The notes under the pieces were generated by a model. The model was given only the letters and a program-made list of their open reading frames with translations. It did no database searches and was not told the DNA's origin. Below, piece after piece: positions 1-9,632 of a stretch of 64,000 nt of DNA. The stretch is from positions 1,982,713-2,046,712 of the forward strand of contig NZ_CP114778.1 of assembly GCF_027359395.1 (NCBI RefSeq), in the 5' to 3' direction. Positions within the stretch are counted from its first letter, which is position 1. Every line of letters starts with the position of its first letter. This DNA is from Prochlorococcus marinus str. MIT 1013 (GTDB lineage Bacteria; Cyanobacteriota; Cyanobacteriia; PCC-6307; Cyanobiaceae). Made by a program: the position numbers and the translations under genes.

Positions 1-132
1 CATTATAAAGATCTTAAAAAACCAGGAACTTGTACTGTAAATGGCTTCTTTGGTGTTGAAAAAGCAGTTGAGATTATCAAATCCTGCGAGAAGCGTTACT
101 TATCTGAAATAGATCCTAATTTAATTAATTAA
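1..132 (+). CDS. C-terminal end of an unidentified protein (partial)
   Basis: An open frame runs from the window edge to a TAA stop, leaving 43 residues. They include the stretch GTCTVNGFFGVEKAVEIIK and end SEIDPNLIN. I do not recognise the family from this fragment. It converges on hemC with only 14 bases between the stop codons. The frame has no internal stop and looks coding (Lys, Ile and Glu rich like its neighbours). The start and most of the protein lie outside the window, so no function is offered. Confidence 0.6.
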   Translation, partial: HYKDLKKPGTCTVNGFFGVEKAVEIIKSCEKRYLSEIDPNLIN

Positions 133-146
133 ACTGTTTGAATGAT

Positions 147-1094
147 TTAGGCCCTCGCAGACTTGAAAATCTCTTCTAATATTTCTCCTGCACCACGGCC
201 TTTTAATTCATTGGCTAAGTCTATTCCTATTTCCTCTGCAGAGCTTACCGATCCTTTTTTTGTATCTCTAATTAATCTTTTACCATCTAAACTTGCGACC
301 ATTCCTTCAAGAATTAATTCATCGTTGTTAATTTCAGTTCTAACGCCTATTGGAACTTGACATCCTCCTTCAAGCTCTCTGAGGAAAGACCTTTCTGCTA
401 AACATCTTTTAGATGTTGACTCGTGTTCAAGTGTTTTTAAAATATCTAGTACCTCTTGTTGACCACTTACACATTCAATACCAAGAGCTCCCTGTCCCAC
501 AGCATGGAGTGAAATATCTGTTGGAATCAACTGATGTATTCGATTAGCAAAACCAAGCCTTTGCAATCCAGCAGCAGCCAAGATAAGACAGTCATATTCT
601 CCTGAGTCAAGCTTTTCTAATCGTGTAATCACATTTCCTCGTACATCTTTGAAAACAAGATGTGGATAATGGTATCGCAATTGAGCAAGCCTTCTTAAGG
701 AACTAGTCCCCACTACAGAACCTTCTGGCAGAGTCTCTAGTTTGTGAATTTGATTTTTCTCATTAACGACTAACGCGTCTGAAGGATCCTCTCTTTCTGT
801 TATGCAGCCAAGAATTAATCCCTCTGGAAGATTAGTAGGTAAATCTTTTAGTGAGTGGACCGCAATTTCGGCATGACCAACAAGCATTTGAGCTTCAAGT
901 TCTTTAGTGAAAAGACCTTTATCTCCTATTTTTGCTAATGCCACATCAAGTATTTTGTCACCCTGAGTAGCCATTGCTTCGATAGTGATAGCAAGATCAG
1001 GATGGGCTTTTTGTAGTTCATCTCGTACCCAGTTCGTTTGAACCATGGCCAGCTGGCTTCGGCGAGAGGCGATGCGCAGTTGGTCTAGTGTCAT
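147..1094 (-). CDS. hemC: Porphobilinogen deaminase (hydroxymethylbilane synthase)
   Basis: HemC polymerises four porphobilinogen molecules into hydroxymethylbilane in the cytosolic heme and chlorophyll pathway. The protein is about 315 residues, the normal family length. It shows the N-terminal [10 protein letters not shown] motif, the HSLKDLP motif and the Gly-Gly-Cys-Gln motif whose Cys (about residue 245) carries the dipyrromethane cofactor. The frame could open two codons earlier at a TTG (1100), but the ATG at 1094 gives the conserved beginning [14 protein letters not shown]. The gene lies downstream of and in the same direction as rpoD, separated by about 160 bases. It shares the window with hemH, por and the chlL/N/B genes of the same tetrapyrrole pathway. 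Confidence 0.97.
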   Translation of the reverse strand: MTLDQLRIASRRSQLAMVQTNWVRDELQKAHPDLAITIEAMATQGDKILDVALAKIGDKGLFTKELEAQMLVGHAEIAVHSLKDLPTNLPEGLILGCITEREDPSDALVVNEKNQIHKLETLPEGSVVGTSSLRRLAQLRYHYPHLVFKDVRGNVITRLEKLDSGEYDCLILAAAGLQRLGFANRIHQLIPTDISLHAVGQGALGIECVSGQQEVLDILKTLEHESTSKRCLAERSFLRELEGGCQVPIGVRTEINNDELILEGMVASLDGKRLIRDTKKGSVSSAEEIGIDLANELKGRGAGEILEEIFKSARA

Positions 1095-1252
1095 TAGCAA
1101 ATATTTTCTATTTCTTTACCTTAAGCAGTCAACCTTACCAAATTAAAATTCTTGGAAAATAATTTAATAAGGTTGATGTGAAATGAAATCTATGATCTAA
1201 ACAATTATTTGTATTTGTTGCTTGAAAAAATAAAGGTAATGGTTTAATTTTT

Positions 1253-2515
1253 TTAATTTAACTTGATATATTCTTTAAGAACCCCGTTTCTATTTGGATG
1301 ACGGAGTTTTCTGAGAGCCTTGGCCTCTATTTGTCTAATCCTCTCTCTAGTTACATCAAAAATCTGTCCAATTTCTTCAAGGGTTTTCATCCTTCCATCG
1401 TCTAAGCCATAACGAAGTCTTAGAACATCCCTTTCTCTGGGACTTAATGTAGCAAGAACACCCTCCAAATCCTCTCTTAAAAGGGTTTTTGCTACATCTT
1501 GTTCAGGATTTTCTATATCTGCTTCAATAAAGTCACCAAGTCTAGAATCTTCTTCTTTACCAATAGGAGTCTCAAGAGAAATGGGGAGCTGAGCGCTTTT
1601 GGCGATGAATCTGAGTTTCTCAATCGTCATTTCCATGCTTTCGGCGATTTCTTCCTCTGTTGGTTTCCTTCCAAATTCTTGACTTAACACTTTAGTGGTT
1701 TTCTTGATCCGTGAAATTGTTTCGTACAAATGTACAGGCAAACGAATTGTTCTGCTTTGATCTGCAATTGCTCTAGTAATAGCCTGCCTGATCCACCAGG
1801 TAGCATAAGTTGAGAATTTATAGCCTTTCTCATGATCAAATTTTTCAGCTGCACGAATGAGACCAAGACTTCCTTCTTGAATAAGATCTTGAAAAGACAA
1901 ACCTCTATTCATATATTTCTTGGCTATTGAAACTACTAATCTTAGATTCGATTGCACCATTTTTTCTTTCGCTCGTCTACCAAGCATCAATCGCCTGCGA
2001 AAGCGAGTTAATGGCATCTCTGCAAGAACTGCCCATTCTTTCACTGATGGGAAATGGCCATTCTCACTTTCAAATTGGGCAGCTTCCTCCTCTAATTGAA
2101 GAAGATCAGCTATCTTTCTGGCCAATTCAATTTCTTCGTCTGGCCTGAGAAGTCTTATTCGACCAATTTCTTGTAGATACACTCTGATCGAGTCTTCTGT
2201 GTAAACACCTTTTGGTCCTATTTTTATACTTGCTAAAGCTTTAGCTGCTGCTTCTTGAGCACTCGATAACACTGAAGCATTATCGTCATCATCATCTAAT
2301 TCGATATCTGCATCAGTTACTTTAGTTGCTTCAGCAATTAATCTATCCGCCTCCAGATCTAAATCAATTTTCAGATCATTTGAAGATTCTTGAGGAAGAG
2401 TTAGGGTTTCTTTAGTCACGTTTACTTTGGCGGCTGTTTTTTTAATTTTTTTGGAATTGTTTTTATTTTCTTGATTAAGAGAAATATTTTTAGATGTCAT
2501 TTTTTCCTTTAACAT
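1253..2515 (-). CDS. rpoD: Primary (group 1) RNA polymerase sigma factor
   Basis: This is the housekeeping sigma-70 factor that directs RNA polymerase to most promoters. The 420-residue protein begins with a Lys- and Asp-rich low-complexity part (about 1-85). Region 1.2 follows ([19 protein letters not shown], about 105-123). Region 2 includes the conserved [14 protein letters not shown] and the 2.3/2.4 core [15 protein letters not shown]. Region 3 and region 4.2 ([19 protein letters not shown]) complete the protein near the end. A second ATG five codons downstream (2500) is also possible. The gene is preceded by a 414-base non-coding stretch that separates it from divergent priA. The region 1.2 sequence and full set of regions favour the primary factor over a group 2 sigma. 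Confidence 0.96.
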   Translation of the reverse strand: MLKEKMTSKNISLNQENKNNSKKIKKTAAKVNVTKETLTLPQESSNDLKIDLDLEADRLIAEATKVTDADIELDDDDDNASVLSSAQEAAAKALASIKIGPKGVYTEDSIRVYLQEIGRIRLLRPDEEIELARKIADLLQLEEEAAQFESENGHFPSVKEWAVLAEMPLTRFRRRLMLGRRAKEKMVQSNLRLVVSIAKKYMNRGLSFQDLIQEGSLGLIRAAEKFDHEKGYKFSTYATWWIRQAITRAIADQSRTIRLPVHLYETISRIKKTTKVLSQEFGRKPTEEEIAESMEMTIEKLRFIAKSAQLPISLETPIGKEEDSRLGDFIEADIENPEQDVAKTLLREDLEGVLATLSPRERDVLRLRYGLDDGRMKTLEEIGQIFDVTRERIRQIEAKALRKLRHPNRNGVLKEYIKLN

Positions 2516-2929
2516 GATTTTCTCGATGGTTTTGTGGTCTTTTGCAGAGCTCAGGTTATTACCCGAAAAAAAAATGGTCGGAATCTCCTAGAGATGATAT
2601 TTCAGGAAAAACTATTTAATTTGTAAAATTCAACAAAAACACTCTAATTTGAGAATGTCCTTAATCGTGATAAATCTTGCGAAAAATCACATGACATCAA
2701 TACGGACTTGAAATTATGATGAATGTTTTGTTGAGTAATGGAGATTTGTAAGCAAGGATGTCAGGGGATTTCTCAGACCGGCTTATTTCAGAATCGGATT
2801 TTTCCTGTTCTTGATAAAGCTTCTAGTCTTCCCTCTGGGTGGAATTTTGCAATTTCCACAACAGCTTTAAAGCTGTTCACAATCCAATGGTAGAAAAAAT
2901 TTCTTAAGTCGGCAAGTATTAAAAATGAT
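2516..2929. other. Non-coding stretch between divergent rpoD and priA
   Basis: These 414 bases separate two divergent genes and should hold both promoters. I see no convincing small gene; a 21-codon frame near 2532 has nothing to support it. The right-hand part (about 2755-2880) is richer in G and C than its surroundings. It contains a hairpin at 2839-2859 followed directly by an 18-base perfect palindrome at 2860-2877. A 7-bp pairing with two G-U pairs between CAGGGGA (about 2762-2768) and TTTCCTG (about 2804-2810) is also possible. The region could be a priA leader or a small RNA gene; neither is proven. Confidence 0.6.
2839..2877. repeat. Hairpin abutting an 18-base perfect palindrome upstream of priA
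   Basis: GTGGAA and TTCCAC pair around TTTTGCAAT, with extra inner A-T pairs (2839-2859). The palindrome AACAGCTTTAAAGCTGTT follows immediately at 2860-2877, 52 bases before the priA start codon. A perfect dyad of this length could be an operator for a dimeric regulator or part of a folded leader. There is no T-run after it, so it is not a typical terminator. Confidence 0.65.
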
Positions 2930-5173
2930 ATGAATCTCTTTGTCTTTGATATTTGGTTACATGTTGGTCGTGAAGGACGATGTTTTTCTTATAAAGATGG
3001 AAAAAATTTAGATATTGATTTAGGCGATGTGGTGACAGTGCGTTTAAAAGGTCAACTTATGCAGGGCTTGGTCGTTAAGAAGATGAAAAAAGACATTACT
3101 TGTTTAAAGGGAAATTTAAATAATATTTCATTTAATGATGTAGAAACATTGGTTCAAAAAGCAGCTATAAAAAAAGAATGGAGAGAGTGGTTAGAAGAAA
3201 TCGCCCATGAATTATATGTAAGTGATTTTCAGATGCTTAAGACCGCTTTACCTTCTAGTTGGTTGGGAAGGTCGAAGCTTTCGAATAGGTCAAAAAAACT
3301 TTGGTGGGTAAAATTATCCAGTAATAATCATGAGGAAAAGATATCAAATCGACAGATTGAGTTGAAGAAAAATCTTCTCTTAAATGGAGGGGGAAAATGG
3401 CAAAAAGATTTGGAAGCTGAAGGATTTTCTTCGGGATTGATTAGAAACTTTGTCTTATCTGGTTGGGGAGAAAGAGAAAAACGTTTTTTTCTTTCTAAAA
3501 CTCTTGGTGATGAAGAACCTAATAAGAAAAAATTTTTAAAAATTGAGGATCCTCAATCTTTAACGTTAGAGCAAAAATTAGCAAAAGAAAAATATGATTC
3601 TCTTTCAAACGGGTCAGCTCTCTTACTTTGGGGTGTTACTGGATCGGGTAAGACTGAGGTATACCTTCAAATAGCAGCACTCGAGTTATCGTCAGGTAGA
3701 CATTGCCTTATACTTACTCCCGAAATTGGATTGGTACCACAATTAGTTGATCGCTTTCGAAAGAGATTTGGATTAAATGTTTTTGAATATCATAGTAATT
3801 GTTCTAATAAAGAAAAAATTGAGACATGGAAGAGATCTTTAGAAACTACAATACCTAGCGTTTTCATTGGGACTCGCTCAGCTATTTTTCTACCATTATC
3901 CAACTTAGGATTGATAGTTCTTGATGAAGAACATGATAGCTCTTATAAACAAGAATCCCCAATGCCTTGCTATCATGCAAGAGATTTGGCAATTCATAGA
4001 GCAAAAAAAATCGGAGCTAAAGTAATACTTGGAACAGCAACTCCATCTTTAACTATTTGGAAAAATATAAAACCCAATGGCAACATAGCTGTTGCGAAAT
4101 TAAATCAACGCATTTTGAATCGTAAATCACCAACGGTTAATGTTGTAGACATGCGTGAAGAATTAGCTATTGGAAATCGCAGCTTAATTAGTAGATATCT
4201 AAAAAAACAACTTTTGAATATAAAAGAGAGCGGAAATCAAACGATCATTTTAGTCCCTAGACGTGGGTATAGTAGTTTTCTAAGTTGCCGTAGTTGTGGA
4301 GAGGTCGTTCAGTGCCCACATTGTGACGTTGCACTTACTGTACATCGTTCCAAAGAGGGGAATCAATGGCTACGTTGTCATTGGTGTGACTTTCGTTCGA
4401 GAATTAGTGATAAATGTGGAGAATGTGGTTCAAATGCTTTTAAACCTTTCGGGACTGGAACACAAAGAGTTATGGATCATTTAGAAAGAGAACTTGAGGG
4501 TATAAGTTTATTAAGGTTTGATAGAGATACAACTAGAGGTCGTGATGGCCATAGATTGTTGCTTAAAAGATTTGCTGATGGTGATGCCGATATTTTAGTA
4601 GGTACTCAGATGCTCTCTAAGGGTATGGACTTACCAAAAGTAACTCTTGCTGTCGTCCTAGCAGCAGATGGTTTATTGCATCGTCCTGATTTAATGGCTA
4701 CTGAAGAAACTCTTCAACTTTTTATGCAATTGGCTGGTCGTGCTGGACGTGGTGAGCAACCTGGGAAGGTTGTAGTGCAAACTTATTGTCCTGATCATCC
4801 TGTTATTCTTCATTTAATTGACGGGAGGTACGAAGAGTTTTTGAAAAAAGAGGAAAAGACCAGAAAAGAAGCTTCGATGGTTCCGTATAGTCGAGCATGC
4901 TTATTAAGGTTCTCAGGAGAATCTTCAGAGAGTACATCAAAAGCAGCATTTCATGTCTCATCAAAAATCAGGAATATTTGCAGTGCAAAAGATTGGAAAT
5001 TGGTTGGTCCAGCACCTTCATTAGTTGAGAGGGTGGCAGGTAAAAGCCGTTGGCAACTTCTTGTATATGGACCCGAGTTAAGCCAAATTCCAATTCCTTA
5101 TGGACCTGAATTATGGAAAGAATTACCAAAAGGAGTAAGCCTTTCTATTGATCCTGACCCTCTACAACTATGA
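2930..5173 (+). CDS. priA: Primosomal replication restart helicase PriA
   Basis: PriA rebuilds replication forks by loading the primosome at stalled sites and unwinding DNA 3' to 5'. The 747-residue protein has an N-terminal DNA-binding part, then Walker A (GVTGSGKTE, about residues 235-243) and a DEEH box (VLDEEHDSSYKQ). A zinc-binding region of paired cysteines follows (CRSCGE, CPHCD, CHWCD, CGECGS, about 450-500). Helicase motifs V and VI include GTQMLSKGMD and QLAGRAGRGEQPGKV. Length and motif order are normal. It is transcribed away from rpoD and converges with the DUF3153 gene, leaving 15 bases between the stops. Confidence 0.96.
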   Translation: MNLFVFDIWLHVGREGRCFSYKDGKNLDIDLGDVVTVRLKGQLMQGLVVKKMKKDITCLKGNLNNISFNDVETLVQKAAIKKEWREWLEEIAHELYVSDFQMLKTALPSSWLGRSKLSNRSKKLWWVKLSSNNHEEKISNRQIELKKNLLLNGGGKWQKDLEAEGFSSGLIRNFVLSGWGEREKRFFLSKTLGDEEPNKKKFLKIEDPQSLTLEQKLAKEKYDSLSNGSALLLWGVTGSGKTEVYLQIAALELSSGRHCLILTPEIGLVPQLVDRFRKRFGLNVFEYHSNCSNKEKIETWKRSLETTIPSVFIGTRSAIFLPLSNLGLIVLDEEHDSSYKQESPMPCYHARDLAIHRAKKIGAKVILGTATPSLTIWKNIKPNGNIAVAKLNQRILNRKSPTVNVVDMREELAIGNRSLISRYLKKQLLNIKESGNQTIILVPRRGYSSFLSCRSCGEVVQCPHCDVALTVHRSKEGNQWLRCHWCDFRSRISDKCGECGSNAFKPFGTGTQRVMDHLERELEGISLLRFDRDTTRGRDGHRLLLKRFADGDADILVGTQMLSKGMDLPKVTLAVVLAADGLLHRPDLMATEETLQLFMQLAGRAGRGEQPGKVVVQTYCPDHPVILHLIDGRYEEFLKKEEKTRKEASMVPYSRACLLRFSGESSESTSKAAFHVSSKIRNICSAKDWKLVGPAPSLVERVAGKSRWQLLVYGPELSQIPIPYGPELWKELPKGVSLSIDPDPLQL

Positions 5174-5188
5174 GTAGCTTTACCCTCA

Positions 5189-6283
5189 TTAAGGTGGTAA
5201 CTCAGGGAAACCGAATCCCATTTGGAGGCGAAATCTTTGAAGGGATAAGCTCAGCAAAGTTAAAGCTATTATCAAGATAATCCCAACTGAAATTTGGTTC
5301 CATTTCCAATTCGAAATTTCCAGTTGGTTAATCTGTCCTATTTTAAGAGGGAAATAAGTTAAACCTTTTTTAAAACTAGGTTCGAGAGGTTTAGCTTTGA
5401 AATTATTTTTATTGCCAACTTCATGAATGACTATGTTGATTTTTAATCCAGGAATTTTTGGAATTCCTTTCAAATCAAAATAAATTTTAAAATTTTGACT
5501 TGTACCAATTATCCAGTTTTTGTTGTTTGTAATTATTTCAGGTTTATTTATAGTGAAACCACTTGTCTTTGAAGCTACTGAAGCTATTTGCTGAAGTAAT
5601 TTATTTGCTTCTTCAAAACGAATAGTTGGTGATTCAAAATGCTGCTTATCCTCATAAGTTTGGGGTCTTAAGATGCTATTCTCTTTACTAAGGTTATCTT
5701 CAAATTCCCTTTGCCATGGTATTGATTCACCAGAATTACTCTCTATATCAAGTGAAATCTTTAGTCGATCTGGACCTGTAAGACTCAAGTTTGTTGATAT
5801 ATCAACGCAACCACTCAAGAGGAAGGTTAATAAGAAAATAATTAATAAAGTTATTATTGAAAATCCAAAGTCTAGATTTTTTGTTGGACCTGTTGGAGGA
5901 TGATTAATTCTCTCCTCCTCCTTCTTCTTCGTTTTTCTAAATGATGATTTTAGAGATGGCTCCATTTCTATCTTTGGGATCTCAACAGACCAGCTTGACG
6001 GTCTTGGTAAATGTGGGGAATCAAGTATTGATAAGAGCTGTTTGGCTTGTTGACGGACGCTCTCTTTTTTATTATGTATTAATGCTTGACAAATATTGAT
6101 CGCTTGTTGCTCATCACCTTTCCCTATGTAGGCAGTAACTATAAGTAGTCTAAGTTGTCCTCCTGTTTCTGTCTCTGATTGGAAAGCTGTAAGTAAAGGA
6201 TCAACTATTTTTATGCAAAAATTGTAATCACCTTTATTAAGGGCCGCTTCAGCCGCTTTTATAGCTGAAGCTACATTTGACAT
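5189..6283 (-). CDS. DUF3153-type membrane protein with N-terminal helical region
   Basis: The 364-residue protein has an unknown function. Residues 1-90 are helical and resemble tetratricopeptide repeats (AAEAALNKGDYNFCIKIVDPLL). A basic linker follows, then a hydrophobic segment at about 139-157 ending in the lipobox-like LLSGC (Cys159). Next comes a mostly beta domain resembling cyanobacterial DUF3153 lipoproteins (SLTGPDRLKISLDIES), then a C-terminal membrane segment (ISVGIILIIALTLLSLSL). A lipobox after 140 residues is odd, because lipoprotein signals are normally at the N-terminus. I see no internal Met that would start a shorter protein there. The start codon abuts the argB stop with no gap, so the two are very likely co-transcribed. 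The family assignment is from recognition only. Confidence 0.75.
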   Translation of the reverse strand: MSNVASAIKAAEAALNKGDYNFCIKIVDPLLTAFQSETETGGQLRLLIVTAYIGKGDEQQAINICQALIHNKKESVRQQAKQLLSILDSPHLPRPSSWSVEIPKIEMEPSLKSSFRKTKKKEEERINHPPTGPTKNLDFGFSIITLLIIFLLTFLLSGCVDISTNLSLTGPDRLKISLDIESNSGESIPWQREFEDNLSKENSILRPQTYEDKQHFESPTIRFEEANKLLQQIASVASKTSGFTINKPEIITNNKNWIIGTSQNFKIYFDLKGIPKIPGLKINIVIHEVGNKNNFKAKPLEPSFKKGLTYFPLKIGQINQLEISNWKWNQISVGIILIIALTLLSLSLQRFRLQMGFGFPELPP

Positions 6284-7198
6284 TTAACCTCTACCAATAA
6301 CCATTGTTCCAATCCCTGCATCAGTGAAAACTTCTAATAGAAGGGCGTGAGGAGTCCTTCCATCAATGATGTGGGCAGCCTTTACACCCTGAGCAAGCGA
6401 ACGAATACAACATTCAACTTTTGGTCTCATACCTGCTTTAACTATACCTTTATCAATTAATTCTCTGGCTTCCGATAAACCAATCTTTTCTATTAAGGAA
6501 GAAGGATCACCCTCATTTCTTAAAATACCAGGAGTATCTGTCAAAAGAATTAATTTTTCGGCACTTAGTGCTGCCGCCAGTTCCCCAGCAACAGTATCAG
6601 CATTGATATTGTGTGATCTGCCATCAGAGGAGTTGGCTACACTGGAAATGACTGGGATGTAACCGTCCTCGAGAAGAGGGCTTAATATCTTTGTATTTAC
6701 TTTTGCAACTTCTCCCACAAGACCATGACTTCCATCTCCAAGCGTTCTTGCCTCAATCAGTCCGCCATCTATTCCACATAGTCCAACAGCTAAGCTTCCA
6801 TGATTGTTGATTCCACTTACTATCTGTTTATTTACTCTTCCAGTAAGGACCATCTCTACGACATCCATGGTATTGGTATCGGTAATACGTAAACCATCTA
6901 GGAAAACTGGTTTTATTCCTAATTTTTCCAACCATTGGTTTATTTCCGGCCCCCCACCATGAACGACTACTATTTGTACGCCAACAGAGGAAAGAAGAGC
7001 TAGATCTCTTAATACTGCATTCTGAAGTGTTTTGTCGACCATGGCTGAGCCACCATATTTGATTACGATCCTTTTATTTGCAAAACGCTGAATGTAAGGA
7101 AGTGCCTCACTTAAGACAGAAACTCTTATTGAATCTTTGTTCGTAAAGGGTTGATTAGAATTCTTACTGGAGTCAGCTTGTTGGTCTTCTTTATTCAT
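6284..7198 (-). CDS. argB: N-acetylglutamate kinase
   Basis: ArgB phosphorylates N-acetylglutamate, the controlled step of arginine synthesis in cyanobacteria, where the PII signal protein can relieve arginine inhibition. The 304-residue protein shows the amino-acid-kinase motifs [44 protein letters not shown] and LTDTPGIL. A short polar N-terminal tail of about 20 residues precedes the conserved domain. The gene overlaps the end of the DUF2854 gene upstream by 8 bases and abuts the DUF3153 gene downstream, forming a three-gene operon of unclear logic. PII control is established for other cyanobacteria and is not shown here. Confidence 0.96.
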   Translation of the reverse strand: MNKEDQQADSSKNSNQPFTNKDSIRVSVLSEALPYIQRFANKRIVIKYGGSAMVDKTLQNAVLRDLALLSSVGVQIVVVHGGGPEINQWLEKLGIKPVFLDGLRITDTNTMDVVEMVLTGRVNKQIVSGINNHGSLAVGLCGIDGGLIEARTLGDGSHGLVGEVAKVNTKILSPLLEDGYIPVISSVANSSDGRSHNINADTVAGELAAALSAEKLILLTDTPGILRNEGDPSSLIEKIGLSEARELIDKGIVKAGMRPKVECCIRSLAQGVKAAHIIDGRTPHALLLEVFTDAGIGTMVIGRG

Positions 7199-7754
7199 TT
7201 TCTTTTGAATTTTCTTCTTGTTTTTGCGGAAGTAGGATTAAATCTAATTCACCAGATGTGGGACAAAATAATTCAGCACATAAACCTTTAGCAAAGAATC
7301 TTCCTAAACGTTCTTTTTGTGCATTCCATCTTTCTAAAGATACAGCAGCCATTTCAAATCTCATTCGTATTCCATAATTACCACTTTTAACCAATTCTTC
7401 TACTTCTATAAGTTGGGGAGGACTATCTATGTCCCATAGCTTTAATACTCTTAGAGATGATTCAAGCTGGCAAGATTGACCATAGCGCCATCTCGTTACA
7501 TCTTTAACTAGATTGCCTAGTTCTTCAGGAGCTTTAGCTCTCTCTGAGGCAAACTTATTTGCAGGCACTACTCTTAGGGCAGGCGGAACTTCAGTGGTTT
7601 TTAGTGATATACCTATCAGGAAAATAGGTACTCCATAGAAGAAAGTTGGAACACTGAGGTTTGTTGCATCAGTGAAATAAGCTGTTAGTCCTATCAGAGA
7701 AAGGGATGCTCCTCCGATGGTGATCAGGCTTGCAGGGGATAGAAGTTTATTCAT
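7191..7754 (-). CDS. DUF2854 family two-pass membrane protein
   Basis: The 187-residue protein is of the type conserved in cyanobacteria and chloroplasts as DUF2854; its function is unknown. Two hydrophobic segments near the N-terminus (about residues 8-27 and 33-50, including [14 protein letters not shown]) are followed by a soluble domain. This domain has a [16 protein letters not shown] stretch and ends in an acidic, Gln-rich tail. It is the first gene of a compact run with argB and the DUF3153 protein and overlaps argB by 8 bases. Only 53 bases separate its start from the divergent small gene at 7808. Confidence 0.75.
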   Translation of the reverse strand: MNKLLSPASLITIGGASLSLIGLTAYFTDATNLSVPTFFYGVPIFLIGISLKTTEVPPALRVVPANKFASERAKAPEELGNLVKDVTRWRYGQSCQLESSLRVLKLWDIDSPPQLIEVEELVKSGNYGIRMRFEMAAVSLERWNAQKERLGRFFAKGLCAELFCPTSGELDLILLPQKQEENSKENE

Positions 7755-7807
7755 GAATGTAATTTTGGCTAAAATCTTGGGTAGATGGGTTTTTAGGAGA
7801 CAGTCTC

Positions 7808-7999
7808 ATGGCCTCGCACCAAAAACAATTTTCTGAGTTAAGTGAACTTGTTGAAAAATTAAACAAGGATAGATCTTGGATTCTTGAACAATTAGATAGA
7901 GGTTGCTGGCCTGAATTTAGACCTGACTTGGCTGCATTGGAGAGAGAATTAGGTCAACTTTTAACTAGGGCTACAGAATACATTGAAGAAAATCATTGA
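7808..7999 (+). CDS. Small conserved hypothetical protein (63 aa)
   Basis: This 63-residue protein is mainly helical and charged, with regularly spaced leucines (FSELSELVEKLNKDRSWIL) and a central RGCWPEFRPDLAALE element. It has no signal peptide or membrane segment. The family is not recognised. Coding is supported by good codon structure, an ATG start following a short purine-rich stretch (ggagacag), and clean placement between its neighbours. It converges with ssb, leaving 4 bases between the stops. A coiled-coil adaptor is possible but cannot be shown. Confidence 0.7.
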   Translation: MASHQKQFSELSELVEKLNKDRSWILEQLDRGCWPEFRPDLAALERELGQLLTRATEYIEENH

Positions 8000-8003
8000 T
8001 TTT

Positions 8004-8441
8004 TTAGAATGGAATGTCATCTGTATCAGGTACTAATGGAGAGCTGTCCCATTTGACACTTTCGTTATTTAATGAGTTTGCGGAATCGCTTTTTAGATTT
8101 GATTGAGTTTTAGAAGGTATTGATGAAACAGCTGTGTTAGAAGATAAGGGGTGAATTCTCGAAAGAGTAAATTCAGCTTTCTTTTCTTTAGTGCCATCCT
8201 GACGAGGAACAGTATTCATTCTCAACCGACCTTCTATTACTAATTTAGAGTTGACTTGAACTGTGTTTTGAAGCTCTTCTGCTAATTTTCCCCAACCAAC
8301 CACCTTGATTGCGCAGGGAGGGTCATCAGCACGGAGACTGTCAAATTCAACTTCTATTTCAGCTAGTGGAGTTTTGTTGTCTTGGGTAAAACGAACTGTT
8401 GGGGCTTTCTTTACCAAAACCTCAAGCATGCAATGGTTCAT
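8004..8441 (-). CDS. ssb: Single-stranded DNA-binding protein
   Basis: SSB coats exposed single strands during replication and repair and recruits partners through its acidic tail. The 145-residue protein has an N-terminal OB-fold part (ITIEVE-like LAEIEVEFDSL, AIKVVGWGKLAEELQ, SKLVIEGRLRMN), a Ser/Asn-rich linker and the C-terminal tip DTDDIPF, the hallmark SSB tail. The OB domain is divergent, and cyanobacteria often carry a second such SSB paralogue. Its start region lies 15 bases from the divergent cobK frame. The initiator may be Met1 or Met5. Confidence 0.85.
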   Translation of the reverse strand: MNHCMLEVLVKKAPTVRFTQDNKTPLAEIEVEFDSLRADDPPCAIKVVGWGKLAEELQNTVQVNSKLVIEGRLRMNTVPRQDGTKEKKAEFTLSRIHPLSSNTAVSSIPSKTQSNLKSDSANSLNNESVKWDSSPLVPDTDDIPF

Positions 8442-8480
8442 TTTTTTCTTTAGTTATTGTGGTTTATCTTGATTGATATA

Positions 8481-9281
8481 ATGGAAAAATGCCAGCCACA
8501 TCTTTGGTTGTTAACAGGAACAGGCGAAGGGCATGTTTTTGCTAGGTCTCTATTGAAGGAAGGCTGGAAAATTACTGTTAGTGTTGTTTCGGATAGAGCC
8601 TCAATTCCATATGAAAAATTAAATTTAGAGAAAATATTAATTGGTGCCTTGATTACTGAGGAAGATATTAGGGCTATAATTTTAAATGCAAGAATTCAGC
8701 AAAATGGATTTCATTGTGTTGTTGATCTGACTCATCCATTCGCTACAAAAATTACACGGTCAATCTCAAAAGTTTGCAATGAACTAGGTCAACAATTCAT
8801 CAGGTATGAAAGACCTATAGATAATATATCAAATGCATTTTTAATAGAAAAATTTAGTGACTTAGGAAATTATGATCTAAAAAATAAATCTATTTTGCTA
8901 GCTGTAGGAGTAAGACATCTCCAGAAAGCCTTAACTTTTTTGAGGAATTCAGGAGCAAATGTTTATGCAAGAGTTTTAGCTAACCCTGAAAGTTTAAGAG
9001 AAACTTTGTCAACGTCAATAAAAAAAACAAATTTTGCAGTTTTAAACCCTTCAGCCTCCTATAGTGGACTAATTGAGGAAGCACTTGTTAGAAAATGGAA
9101 TATTACTGGTGTCATTTGTAGGCAATCAGGAGGAAGAAATGAAAATATGTGGCATAAGATTTGTTTAAGTATGGGAATTAATCTTTGGTTGATAGAAAGA
9201 CCTTCTGAATTAAAACACATTAATTCAGTAGATAGTTATGAAAAATTAATTAAAAAATTAAAATCTATTAGTATGCGATAA
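8481..9281 (+). CDS. cobK: Precorrin-6A reductase
   Basis: CobK/CbiJ reduces precorrin-6A with NADPH in corrin ring synthesis. The 266-residue protein opens with WLLTGTGEGHVFARSLL, a nucleotide-binding motif typical of this family. It also contains VVDLTHPFATKITRSI and RYERP, both characteristic. The frame extends upstream to a TTG at 8457, but ATG 8481 places the conserved strand ten residues from the start. It pairs functionally with cobO in this window, consistent with pseudo-cobalamin synthesis known in picocyanobacteria. It is followed by cutA after 16 bases on the same strand. Confidence 0.88.
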   Translation: MEKCQPHLWLLTGTGEGHVFARSLLKEGWKITVSVVSDRASIPYEKLNLEKILIGALITEEDIRAIILNARIQQNGFHCVVDLTHPFATKITRSISKVCNELGQQFIRYERPIDNISNAFLIEKFSDLGNYDLKNKSILLAVGVRHLQKALTFLRNSGANVYARVLANPESLRETLSTSIKKTNFAVLNPSASYSGLIEEALVRKWNITGVICRQSGGRNENMWHKICLSMGINLWLIERPSELKHINSVDSYEKLIKKLKSISMR

Positions 9282-9297
9282 ATATTATTTAAAGACC

Positions 9298-9621
9298 ATG
9301 GCTTTATCTGATTTTAATCAAGAAATTTATTTAGTTATAACTACTGAATCTGATAAAAAAAATGCATCTAAATTAGCTAATTTACTCTTGAAAGAGAAAT
9401 TAATACCATGTGTAACTCTTCAAGATATCGAGTCAAATTTTTGGTGGGAAGGAAATATAAATCAATCGAAAGAAGTACAATTAATGATCAAGTGTAAGAA
9501 GGAAAATGTAAATAAGGTTTGTAATAAGATTAGTGATTGGCATAGCTACGAAGTACCAGAAATAATTTATTTTCGTGTTTCAGCCAATAAAAATTACCAT
9601 CATTGGGTAAATTCTATTTGA
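9298..9621 (+). CDS. cutA: CutA1 divalent-ion tolerance family protein
   Basis: CutA1 proteins form small ferredoxin-like trimers linked to copper tolerance in bacteria; their exact role is unclear. The 107-residue protein has the family pattern: a first strand (IYLVITTESDKKNASKLANLLL), then LIPCVTLQDIESNFWWEGNI, EVQLMIKCKKENV and HSYEVPEIIYF. The length is normal. It lies 16 bases downstream of cobK and is probably transcribed with it. It converges with the PfkB kinase, leaving 11 bases between stops and no visible terminator. Confidence 0.9.
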   Translation: MALSDFNQEIYLVITTESDKKNASKLANLLLKEKLIPCVTLQDIESNFWWEGNINQSKEVQLMIKCKKENVNKVCNKISDWHSYEVPEIIYFRVSANKNYHHWVNSI

Positions 9622-9632
9622 GTTTTCAATGT

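Noticed and set aside
2532..2600. Short plus-strand frame of about 21 codons next to rpoD
   Set aside because: Too short, no ribosome-binding site and no recognisable protein; chance frame in the rpoD upstream region.
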